Positions 7,207 to 13,748 are shown, counted from the stretch's first letter. The stretch is DNA of 13,777 bases from Lachnospiraceae bacterium (GCA_017958585.1 JAGDCK010000115.1:1-13777), one strand, 5' to 3'. Notes: a model not told the origin generated them from the sequence alone. Numbers and translations: made by a program.

Positions 7207-7731
7207 TTAATTGTTTGAGTAATTCTTGTAGCCGACCTCTTGAAGCTTTTTGTCCTTTGCCTCAACCTGCTCCTTTAATGATGTGGCATAATCCTTCACT
7301 TTCTGTAAAAGCGCGGGATCAGAAACCGCAAGGATCTTTGCAGCAAGTATTCCCGCATTTGCTCCGCCGTTAATGGCAACGGTGGCAACAGGAATTCCTG
7401 AAGGCATCTGAACTATTGAGTAAAGAGAATCTCTTCCGCCAAGGGATGTGGTGTGCATAGGGATACCTATGACGGGCATAGGGAAGATAGCGGCACACAT
7501 TCCGGGAAGATGAGCTGCCATTCCGGCACCGGCGATAACTACTTTTATGCCTCTCTCCTCCGCTGTTTTTGCGTAGTTAAAGAACACATCCGGCTCTCTG
7601 TGCGCACTGATGATGGTCATCTCGTAAGGGATGCCGAATTTGTCAAGAATGTCAGCGGCCTTTGCCATGACGGGCATATCGGAATCACTGCCCATGACAA
7701 TAGAAACCACAGCTTTTTCTCTGTTTTCCAT
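7207..7731 (-). CDS. purE: N5-carboxyaminoimidazole ribonucleotide mutase (class I PurE)
   Basis: This 174-residue cytosolic enzyme moves the carboxyl group of N5-CAIR to carbon, giving CAIR. Family hallmarks are GSDSD (14-18) for phosphate binding, ISAHREP (41-47) with the catalytic-site histidine, and AHLPGM (73-78). The last, with GANAGILAAKIL, points to class I (bacterial, PurK-dependent) rather than class II AIR carboxylase. No purK is present in the window. GGAGAG lies 5 bases before the ATG. It is the first gene of the purE-M-N-D run, with a sigma-A-like promoter about 60 to 90 bases upstream. Confidence 0.96.
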   Translation of the reverse strand: MENREKAVVSIVMGSDSDMPVMAKAADILDKFGIPYEMTIISAHREPDVFFNYAKTAEERGIKVVIAGAGMAAHLPGMCAAIFPMPVIGIPMHTTSLGGRDSLYSIVQMPSGIPVATVAINGGANAGILAAKILAVSDPALLQKVKDYATSLKEQVEAKDKKLQEVGYKNYSNN

Positions 7732-7758
7732 GATTACTCTCCATTCTCACTTTTTCTG

Positions 7759-7802
7759 ATAAATTAACCCAAAAACCCACACGCCATAAGTTTACCCAAA
7801 AA
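7759..7802 (-). repeat. Imperfect 17-base direct repeat in the purE leader
   Basis: Plus-strand bases 7786-7802 (ATAAGTTTACCCAAAAA) and 7759-7775 (ATAAATTAACCCAAAAA) match at 15 of 17 positions, offset by 27 bases. One copy covers the -10 region and the other lies just downstream in the leader. It may be an operator pair or a duplicated promoter fragment. Confidence 0.5.
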
Positions 7803-7817
7803 ACAATAGCCTTGCAA
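7789..7817 (-). promoter_or_regulatory. Putative sigma-A promoter of the purEMND cluster
   Basis: On the minus strand TTGCAA (7812-7817) and TAAACT (7789-7794) are spaced by exactly 17 bases, with the purE ATG about 58 bases further on. A direct repeat overlaps the -10 element. I see no purine riboswitch core or PurR-type box in the 98-base leader. Confidence 0.5.
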
Positions 7818-7829
7818 CAGACAAATTAA

Positions 7830-9881
7830 TTAATTTTCAAAGGCCTCGTTTAATTCTTCTGTGCCACTTAGCACAAAGCGGCCGTTTTCGATAATGGAGA
7901 AACGGCTTCCGTCCTCCTTTACGCCCTCGATGATCTCAAGTTCGTCGTAAGGAATAGTAATATCCGTATGGCAGTCAAAATATGCTTCCGCAGGATTTGT
8001 ATTTCTGAGTAATGAACATGAATTATCCTTTGCGATAATCTCTTTTCCGTCGGGATTGTGAAGCACCACTTCCTCTGAGTGAGAATAGCATGTATCACCC
8101 ACCGCAAAGTGAGGACCTGTCTTTTCCGCAATGAGGATCGGGAGCTTGTCTGCGATATTATATTTGTTTGCAAAAACGTATGCTGTGGTGTTTGTACCGA
8201 TCGCAAACTCTCCTATGGGAAGAGTGTCATGTTTAAACAGCACGTTTTCATATATAAATCTCTTGTTTTCCTCCTCTGTGGAGAAGTTGGAGCAGTTATA
8301 ATCCGCTATCTTTCCGTCCTTGAAAGTGATGGTAAGATCTCTGTACTCAAGGCCGTTTAAGAATACTCTGCTCACGTTTAACACACCGTTTGTCTCTTCG
8401 AGGACAGGTGAAGTAAATACCTCTCCCACGGGGATGTTTACATCCGCAACGCAGTTTTCAAAATTTGTCTCCTTTGCGGGATTCTTTAACTCATGGAGAT
8501 TTACGCAGATATCTGTAATGTTTTTGCCCGAGCCCTTTACATGAACATATTTCGCCTCATCAAGAGCATCGATTATCTTTGACTGGATCGACTGATATTT
8601 TCTGTAATCCAGTGTGTTTATCTTAATGGTCTCAGCAAAGATCTCATCAAACTTATCTCCGATCTCGGGGATGGGGAATGAGATGATGGTAAAGCTTCTC
8701 TCCTCATAATTGATATAGGTTCTCATGATCTCGAAAATCTTTGCATCAAGTTCACGGTCAAGCTTGTCCTGCTCCTTTGAACACTTTGCATTTTCAGGCT
8801 TGTTTACGGGATCAAATGTGTTCTGGCCAAAGGTCTCCACAACAGCAGGGCCTGCGTAGCCAAGAGCCTCTTTTTTGTATTTTTCATAGGAATTTGCATA
8901 TCCCTCAACGATCCTGTTAGCCATGTTTTTGTCAAGGTAAAGTGCCCTGTCGTCCTTGTGATCAAAACAGTACTGACGGTTTGCATGGGTTGCATAGCAA
9001 AAAGCATCCCTGGGCTCAAGGTCAGGCTTTCTTCTGACAGAAACTTTAAGACCCATGGCCTCGAAGTTTTCGATGGCTTTTCTGATCATTCTCTCAAAGC
9101 CAACGGGATAATAAACTTCAACGGTGGTCTTCTTTTTAAGATCGATACCTGCAACCTCAAAACCGATTCTGTAGCCTTCCGTATATGTATCCGCCATTTT
9201 GCTTACGGTCTCTTCGTCTGCCTTATTTAAAAACTCTGCGATCTTAATCTCATTGTCGCTTACAAAATATCCGTATTTAAACAGATATCTTAAGTCGTTT
9301 AAGTCGCTTTTCTTTACTATGTCAACGAAGAAGTTTTTGCTTGTATCCAGCATATTTGCTATGCTCTTTTCAACGGTCTCCTCAAAATAATCACATTGAT
9401 TCCAATAGAGAATATCCTTTATATCCTCATAGGCAGGTGCCTTCCCGTCCTCGTTTAATGCCGTCTCAAATGCAACATATACCTCCACGAAAAGCTCTGC
9501 TCTTTGCACCAGATCCTCTGCATCATCATCGTAAATGTCAGAGATCGCGGAACGAACCTTTGCATAAATCGCTGAAAGCATGGTTCCGAACTCTTTTCCT
9601 GTTTTCTTTGCGCAGACTTCCGGGTTTGCATAGGAGTCATTATAATTGTCTCCATGGATGTCCTCGTAGAGCGCGTGATTTCTCTTTAAAAGTTCATCAA
9701 AAGATGTTGTGTCAAGACCGCCGCCAAGAACAAATTCTCTCTCCTTAAATACTCTGCACAAAAATCCTGCCACAGTCTTAAAATAGTCCGAGAATACACT
9801 GTCCTGTAAGCCTTCCGCAGCTATCTCCTCAACTCTCTTACTTACAAGTTCATATCTTTCCTGTAATAATTCCAAATCCAT
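7830..9881 (-). CDS. M29-like metallo-aminopeptidase with a long N-terminal extension
   Basis: With the chosen start the product has 683 residues and no signal peptide, so it is cytosolic. The C-terminal part (about 245-683) looks like an M29 (thermophilic/AmpS-type) aminopeptidase, which removes N-terminal residues from peptides with two metal ions. Candidate metal ligands follow the family order: Glu487 in IPVGEVF, Glu558 in PIGEFAIGTN, His591 in TGPHFAVGDT, and the His-x-Asp pair 638/640 in CHTD. The first 245 or so residues are helical-looking and not part of the roughly 410-residue canonical enzyme. The frame extends to an ATG at 9944, but that ATG lacks a ribosome binding site and is followed at once by a hairpin. 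The ATG at 9881 (MDLELLQERYEL) has TTTGGA 7 bases upstream and is preferred. The substrate is unknown. Confidence 0.85.
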   Translation of the reverse strand: MDLELLQERYELVSKRVEEIAAEGLQDSVFSDYFKTVAGFLCRVFKEREFVLGGGLDTTSFDELLKRNHALYEDIHGDNYNDSYANPEVCAKKTGKEFGTMLSAIYAKVRSAISDIYDDDAEDLVQRAELFVEVYVAFETALNEDGKAPAYEDIKDILYWNQCDYFEETVEKSIANMLDTSKNFFVDIVKKSDLNDLRYLFKYGYFVSDNEIKIAEFLNKADEETVSKMADTYTEGYRIGFEVAGIDLKKKTTVEVYYPVGFERMIRKAIENFEAMGLKVSVRRKPDLEPRDAFCYATHANRQYCFDHKDDRALYLDKNMANRIVEGYANSYEKYKKEALGYAGPAVVETFGQNTFDPVNKPENAKCSKEQDKLDRELDAKIFEIMRTYINYEERSFTIISFPIPEIGDKFDEIFAETIKINTLDYRKYQSIQSKIIDALDEAKYVHVKGSGKNITDICVNLHELKNPAKETNFENCVADVNIPVGEVFTSPVLEETNGVLNVSRVFLNGLEYRDLTITFKDGKIADYNCSNFSTEEENKRFIYENVLFKHDTLPIGEFAIGTNTTAYVFANKYNIADKLPILIAEKTGPHFAVGDTCYSHSEEVVLHNPDGKEIIAKDNSCSLLRNTNPAEAYFDCHTDITIPYDELEIIEGVKEDGSRFSIIENGRFVLSGTEELNEAFEN

Positions 9882-9913
9882 ACAATAATCCAAACCTTTC
9901 CGATATTTTTCAT

Positions 9914-9941
9914 CTCCGCAGGGTACTAAACCAATGCGGAG
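9914..9941 (-). promoter_or_regulatory. Hairpin in the leader of the aminopeptidase gene
   Basis: CTCCGCA (9914-9920) pairs perfectly with TGCGGAG (9935-9941), and GGT/ACC inside the 14-base loop can add 3 bp. It ends 32 bases before the preferred ATG and has no U-tract after it on the minus strand, so it is not a typical terminator. It may affect mRNA processing or translation. Confidence 0.45.
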
Positions 9942-9965
9942 CATATTTACAACTAATCCAAAAAA

Positions 9966-10286
9966 CTACACCATGCTGAGTCTCAGCACAAAACCAAGTA
10001 TCAATAAAACGGACAGATTGAGAAACAGCGAAAGCCTGGGGAATACCATGTAATAATCCTTGTTTCTCACTGTCACGGCTCCCAGTATCAATCCGATCAG
10101 TGCAAATACAAAGGATAAAAAAGCCGCCACTCCGATATTTCCCTCTGTCGCACCCGCCTTAATATATGCGGTATAAATGCAGATCATGGTGGAAACAAAG
10201 CTTATGACACCCAGGATCGTGCCCATGATGGCACGAAGGGAGTGTTTTTTGTTGGTGAAAATATAATTTTTCTTTGCTCGTTTCAT
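9966..10286 (-). CDS. Small three-span membrane protein, DUF6142-like
   Basis: The product has 106 residues. A basic N-terminus (MKRAKKNYIFTNKKHS) precedes three predicted membrane spans at about 19-41, 51-73 and 83-101. The FTNKKHS opening and the AFLSFVFALIGLILGAVTVR segment recall a Clostridia family I know as DUF6142; that assignment is from memory and its function is unknown. Two ATGs are adjacent (10289 and 10286). GGAG is 2 bases before the first and 5 before the second, so the second is preferred. It lies about 54 bases after the 50-aa membrane ORF, with a hairpin between, and the aminopeptidase follows. The three may form one transcript with pyrFE. Confidence 0.8.
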   Translation of the reverse strand: MKRAKKNYIFTNKKHSLRAIMGTILGVISFVSTMICIYTAYIKAGATEGNIGVAAFLSFVFALIGLILGAVTVRNKDYYMVFPRLSLFLNLSVLLILGFVLRLSMV

Positions 10287-10303
10287 CATTTCTCCAAATA
10301 TTT

Positions 10304-10331
10304 ACGGGCACTCCGCCCCAGGAATGCCCGT
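10304..10331 (-). promoter_or_regulatory. GC-rich hairpin before the DUF6142-like gene
   Basis: ACGGGCA (10304-10310) pairs perfectly with TGCCCGT (10325-10331). TCC/GGA (10312-10314 with 10321-10323) extends it by 3 bp after a mismatch. The next minus-strand bases are AAATATTT, not a U-tract. It sits 9 bases after the small ORF stop and 17 bases before the next start codon. Confidence 0.5.
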
Positions 10332-10340
10332 CAAATGTGG

Positions 10341-10493
10341 TTAAAACATTATCTTAGATTTTCCGGCAAGGAGTCTGGCACCATTGATGATGAGAAGTAC
10401 TCCCATTGCAAGTCCGAAAACAATCGTCACGATTCCAACTGCTATATTTCCGCCGCCGATGCTGCGCATAAGTTTGTAAACCTTCTCTTCCAT
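10341..10493 (-). CDS. 50-residue single-span membrane protein
   Basis: An ATG at 10493 opens a 50-codon frame ending in TAA. The product begins MEEKVYKLMRSIGGG and has one strongly hydrophobic span (about 17-38, IAVGIVTIVFGLAMGVLLII). It ends with a short basic tail (NGARLLAGKSKIMF). A strong AGGAGG ribosome binding site (10497-10502) overlaps the pyrE stop codon and sits 3 bases from the ATG, inside a tight 8-base gap. These features together favour a real gene over chance. The positive-inside rule suggests a cytoplasmic tail, although the N-terminus also has Lys and Arg. I do not recognise the function. Its position between pyrE and another small membrane protein suggests a shared membrane role rather than a step in pyrimidine synthesis. 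Confidence 0.75.
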   Translation of the reverse strand: MEEKVYKLMRSIGGGNIAVGIVTIVFGLAMGVLLIINGARLLAGKSKIMF

Positions 10494-10501
10494 AACTCCT
10501 C

Positions 10502-11182
10502 CTATTTTGCTCCGTATTCTTCGTAATATCTGTCGATGGCTGCCTTGATATTGTCATCGATCAAAATCTCGCCGTTATAAGGGCGATTGTAGAGGCATTC
10601 GCACACCTCGCTCATGTCAACGATGGCTTTTGCATCAAAGCCGTATTTACTCTTTATCTCGTCGAGGGCCGACTTGTCAGAATCAAGTCCCTTTTCCATT
10701 CTGTTTAAGGAAACCATAAGTCCCTTTATGGTGACATCTGCGGCACCTTTAACCTTGGGAACCGTCTCCTCCATACTCTTTCCGGAGGTGGTGACATCCT
10801 CGATCATGATGACTCTGTCACCGTCCTGTAACTTGCTTCCCAAAAAGCTTCCCTTGTCGGCACCGTGATCTTTTTCCTCCTTACGGTCGGAACAGTATCT
10901 GACTTCCTTTCCGTAGAGTTCGCTGTAGGCGATGGCTGTAATCACACTGATGGGAATACCCTTGTAAGCGGGTCCGAAGAGCACATCGAAATCATCGCCG
11001 AAATTGTCATGGATGGCCTTTGCGTAGTACTCACCGAGTTTTTTTAACTGAGAACCTGTGACATATGCTCCCGCATTCATAAAGAAAGGGGACTTTCTGC
11101 CGCTTTTTAATGTGAATTCACCGAATTTAAGAACCTTGCAATCCAGCATGAATTCAATAAATTCCTGCTTGTAACTTTCCAT
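10502..11182 (-). CDS. pyrE: Orotate phosphoribosyltransferase
   Basis: PyrE transfers ribose phosphate from PRPP to orotate, giving OMP, the fifth step of UMP synthesis in the cytosol. The product has 226 residues, close to family length. The PRPP-binding loop VIMIEDVTTSGKSMEE (124-139) is intact. The N-terminal FTLKSGRKSPFFMNAG (23-38) and the flexible-loop lysines in YCSDRKEEKDHG (96-107) also fit. GGGAG is 7 bases before the ATG. It starts 13 bases after pyrF, whose product OMP decarboxylase uses the OMP that PyrE makes, and it ends in a TAG inside the ribosome binding site of the next small gene. No PyrR attenuator-like structure is evident nearby. Confidence 0.97.
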   Translation of the reverse strand: MESYKQEFIEFMLDCKVLKFGEFTLKSGRKSPFFMNAGAYVTGSQLKKLGEYYAKAIHDNFGDDFDVLFGPAYKGIPISVITAIAYSELYGKEVRYCSDRKEEKDHGADKGSFLGSKLQDGDRVIMIEDVTTSGKSMEETVPKVKGAADVTIKGLMVSLNRMEKGLDSDKSALDEIKSKYGFDAKAIVDMSEVCECLYNRPYNGEILIDDNIKAAIDRYYEEYGAK

Positions 11183-11195
11183 TTTTTTCTCCCGT

Positions 11196-12122
11196 TTATC
11201 TTGATTTGAGAGCAGATGCTATATCTTCTCTCATGTCTATAACTGCGGCTCTTGATGCATCCGCATAATTCTCACTTCCGTATGAAGCGTATTTTTCCTG
11301 CATGTAAGCTGCGATTATGCCTCTTGAGGAATTGATGATGGCTCCCAGTCCGTCCTTGTTGAAGAAGTGAACCAGATCTGCACCCTTTCCTCCCTGGGCA
11401 CCGTATCCGGGCACCAGGATAAATGTCTTTGGCATTATCTGTCTGAGGATCTTTCCCTGCTCGGGATATGTGGCACCTACCACCGCACCCACATTGCTGT
11501 ATGCAGTGCCCATGGATTCCTCACCCCAGTCTCTTACCATCTCTCCGACTGTCTCAAACATGTGCTTTCCGCCTGCCATCACATCCTGGAATTCTCCGCT
11601 TGAAGGATTTGATGTCTTTACCAGCACAAATATTCCTTTGTCGCATTCATTGCAGACATTGATAAAGGGCTTTATACCGTCGGATCCAAGATAAGGATTT
11701 ACGGTGGCAAAATCTTCATCGAAAGGTGCATATGACTTTTCTCCGACACTTACCTTTCCAAGGTGTGCAACGGCATATGCCTCCGATGTGGAACCGATAT
11801 CGCCTCTCTTTACATCTGCTATGACCACAAGTCCTTTTTCATGGCAATAGTCAACCGTCTTTTTAAATGCCACAAGACCGGGGATGCCAAACTGTTCATA
11901 CATGGCTATCTGGGGCTTTACGGCAGGGATGAGGTCGCATACCGCATCAACGATCCCCTTATTGTACTGCCAGATGGCTTCAGCCGCACCCTCCAAGGTC
12001 TCGCCAAACTGATCAAAGGCTGCCTTTTTTATATGGGCCGGAATGTATTTCATCATGGGATCTAAGCCAACCACGATGGGCGCTCCTGTGTTTTCAATCT
12101 TTCCAATGAGTTTATCAATCAT
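11196..12122 (-). CDS. pyrF: Orotidine 5'-phosphate decarboxylase, type 2
   Basis: This 308-residue enzyme decarboxylates OMP to UMP, the last step of UMP synthesis. The catalytic Asp-x-Lys-x-x-Asp array is present in IADVKRGDIGS (101-111; Asp103, Lys105, Asp108). VVGLDP (17-22) is the N-terminal OMP-contact strand, and VPGYGAQGG (237-245) forms the phosphate-binding region. At over 300 residues it is the long type 2 form, not the 230 to 245-residue type 1 of E. coli and Bacillus. AAAGGA lies 10 bases before the ATG. The upstream gap to the TPR lipoprotein gene is 37 bases with no evident promoter, so transcription probably comes from further upstream. pyrK and pyrD, frequent neighbours in Clostridia, are absent here. 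Confidence 0.97.
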   Translation of the reverse strand: MIDKLIGKIENTGAPIVVGLDPMMKYIPAHIKKAAFDQFGETLEGAAEAIWQYNKGIVDAVCDLIPAVKPQIAMYEQFGIPGLVAFKKTVDYCHEKGLVVIADVKRGDIGSTSEAYAVAHLGKVSVGEKSYAPFDEDFATVNPYLGSDGIKPFINVCNECDKGIFVLVKTSNPSSGEFQDVMAGGKHMFETVGEMVRDWGEESMGTAYSNVGAVVGATYPEQGKILRQIMPKTFILVPGYGAQGGKGADLVHFFNKDGLGAIINSSRGIIAAYMQEKYASYGSENYADASRAAVIDMREDIASALKSR

Positions 12123-12159
12123 CTGATCTTTATCCTTTCAAAAAATAATCTGTCGCTGT

Positions 12160-13209
12160 CTATCTGGTGTTCAGAAACTTCTGTTCCCTGATGGCTTTCA
12201 CATCATCCGGATAGGTCTTTAAATACGTATCCAGAAGAACGGAGGCTTTTTTGTATTCACCAAGATACTCGTAGGCAACTATGGTATTAAAGGCAAGTTC
12301 CTGGGTCACATCGGAAGCTTCCAGGTTCTTTCCCTTTTCAAAGGCTGTAAGTGCAGCCTCATAATTTTCTCTTTTCATCTCGCACAGACCAAGCTGATTG
12401 TATATCACGGCATTGGAGGAATCCTTTGCCAGATATGAATTGTAAACGCTTGCCGCATAGTTTAAATCTCCCGTGGCCTCGTAGCTTTTTCCAAGATACA
12501 GATAACCCTCCCAGAGATTTGCATTTCTGGTCTGTTCAAGGCACATGGCGGCGTTCTCATAATCTTCCAAAAGATAATAGAATCTTCCCAGATTAAAATC
12601 CCCCATGGTCTCCTTGTGATTTGTGATGGCATAGAGGACGTACTCCTTGCCCTCGGTCTCATAACCGTGTGTTTTCAGGCTGTTAAAGACATCCACCACC
12701 ATATTGTAATTTTCGGGGTCCATGGCCATGACTTCGTCAAAGTCGGCCTTTGCTCCTGCTATGTCTGACAGTTCCAGGCTGTTTATGCCCCTCAGTAAGA
12801 GAGCGTTCTCCTCCTTCGGGCGAATGGCCAGAATGGCATCATAGACGCTCTTTGCCTCTTCGTATTTTCCAAGCTTCACAAAGGCGGCAGCAAGATAATA
12901 GTTTGTGTCAAAATCCACATCCCTGACACTGCCTGTATTTTCATGAAGAGCATTCTCAAAAGCCGTGACCGCTTCATCGTAGCGGGTAAGACCCATGTAT
13001 GCTATGCCCTCACCCCTGTAAGCGAGAGTTTTCTCCTCGCCCTCAAGGAGCGCCTCCTCGAAAAGCTCTAAAGCCTCGGAATAATTGAGGGAAGAGATGA
13101 GTTCCATGCCCCTGTCGATTTTTTCCGTTGTTTTTCCGCAACCTGCGGCCGTCAGGATAAACACTCCCAGTCCGGCCGCAAGAATTGTCTTTTTTATTAT
13201 AGATTTCAT
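12160..13209 (-). CDS. TPR-repeat lipoprotein
   Basis: With the start at 13209 the product has 349 residues and begins with a lipoprotein signal (MKSIIKKTILAAGLGVFILT then AAGC). Cys24 would be lipidated and the protein anchored outside the membrane. The frame extends back to 13284, but that extension overlaps mscL and would bury the signal. Roughly eight tetratricopeptide repeats fill residues 27-340, with helix pairs such as YSEALELFEEAL (43-54), YDEAVTAFENAL (77-88), YEEAKSVYDAIL (116-127), YEAALTAFEKG (283-293) and YKKASVLLDTYL (319-330). TPRs bind protein partners, and no enzymatic domain is seen. The ribosome binding site is weak (TTTGGA). It lies 19 bases after mscL and 37 before pyrF. 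The partner and role are unknown. Confidence 0.88.
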   Translation of the reverse strand: MKSIIKKTILAAGLGVFILTAAGCGKTTEKIDRGMELISSLNYSEALELFEEALLEGEEKTLAYRGEGIAYMGLTRYDEAVTAFENALHENTGSVRDVDFDTNYYLAAAFVKLGKYEEAKSVYDAILAIRPKEENALLLRGINSLELSDIAGAKADFDEVMAMDPENYNMVVDVFNSLKTHGYETEGKEYVLYAITNHKETMGDFNLGRFYYLLEDYENAAMCLEQTRNANLWEGYLYLGKSYEATGDLNYAASVYNSYLAKDSSNAVIYNQLGLCEMKRENYEAALTAFEKGKNLEASDVTQELAFNTIVAYEYLGEYKKASVLLDTYLKTYPDDVKAIREQKFLNTR

Positions 13210-13228
13210 CAATAAGTCCAAATAAGAA

Positions 13229-13678
13229 TTATTCAAGTGAAGATGTACAATGAGGGCACTTAACAGCCTCGATGTGAACCTCACTCTTGCAATAAGGGCA
13301 GATCTTTGTAGTAGGTGCAGCTTCCTCTTCCTCTTTTTTCTTGAGTTTGCCGATGCCGTTGTTTAACTTGTTGATACCCTTTACGATAAGGAAGATCACA
13401 AGTGCGGTGATGAGGAAGTTGATGATGGCGGTGATGAAATTACCATACATAAGCTGAGGTGCGTTCTCTCCGCTTCCCAGTGTGACATAGAGATTTGAGA
13501 AATCCGTTCCCCCGAATATTCCCAAAAGCGGAGTGAGGATATCGGTATTTAAACTTGTAACGATTGCTGTGAAAGCACCGCCCACGATAACACCGACAGC
13601 CATGTCGATCACGTTTCCTCTTGTGATAAATGTCTTAAATTCCGAAATAAAGCCGTTTTTCTTTTTGTCTTTTCCCAT
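13229..13678 (-). CDS. mscL: Large-conductance mechanosensitive channel with C-terminal zinc ribbon
   Basis: MscL opens under membrane tension to release solutes during osmotic downshock. The product has 149 residues with two membrane spans (about 23-45 and 78-100). TM1 holds the family signature RGNVIDMAVGVIVGGAFTAI (20-39). The charged cytoplasmic helix KKKEEEEAA (113-121) follows TM2. After it comes an added domain with two Cys-x-x-Cys knuckles (Cys127/130 and Cys141/144), a likely zinc ribbon absent from E. coli MscL (136 residues). AGGAG lies 4 bases before the ATG at 13678. An in-frame extension to 13729 has no comparable ribosome binding site and runs into the promoter region. It is the first gene after a promoter at 13720-13748. 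Confidence 0.95.
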   Translation of the reverse strand: MGKDKKKNGFISEFKTFITRGNVIDMAVGVIVGGAFTAIVTSLNTDILTPLLGIFGGTDFSNLYVTLGSGENAPQLMYGNFITAIINFLITALVIFLIVKGINKLNNGIGKLKKKEEEEAAPTTKICPYCKSEVHIEAVKCPHCTSSLE

Positions 13679-13719
13679 TTTACTCCTACCTCTTTTCATG
13701 GACTGTAAACTACCCCCTA

Positions 13720-13748
13720 ATAGTAACACAAGTTTTTTGGGTGTTCAA
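13720..13748 (-). promoter_or_regulatory. Putative extended -10 sigma-A promoter of mscL
   Basis: On the minus strand TTGAAC (13743-13748) is followed by 17 bases and TACTAT (13720-13725). The -10 is preceded by TG plus one base, giving an extended -10. The mscL ATG lies about 42 bases downstream. The same transcript may read on through the TPR gene, pyrF and pyrE, since no other promoter or terminator is obvious. Confidence 0.55.

Noticed and set aside
7173..7265. N-terminal extension of purM (31 residues)
   Set aside because: It overlaps the purE coding end, lacks a ribosome binding site and does not match the PurM family N-terminus.
7732..7829. Possible purine riboswitch or PurR box before purE
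   Set aside because: The 98-base leader has no three-way junction core and no inverted CGAA-type box that I could find, only the direct repeat.
7795..7830. Terminator behind the aminopeptidase gene (GTTTTTT run near 7796-7803)
   Set aside because: A T-run exists but only a 3-bp stem can be drawn before it, so I could not support a terminator.
10354..10557. 67-codon minus-strand ORF overlapping pyrE and the 50-aa ORF
   Set aside because: It is out of frame with both, has no ribosome binding site, and its product is Arg/Gln/His-rich and featureless.
13210..13284. N-terminal extension of the TPR lipoprotein (25 residues)
   Set aside because: It lies mostly within the mscL 3' end and would displace the lipoprotein signal peptide from the N-terminus.
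13726..13742. TTTTTTGGGT shared by the mscL and purE control regions as a common operator
   Set aside because: The match is short, AT-rich and in opposite orientation relative to the two promoters, so it is likely chance.
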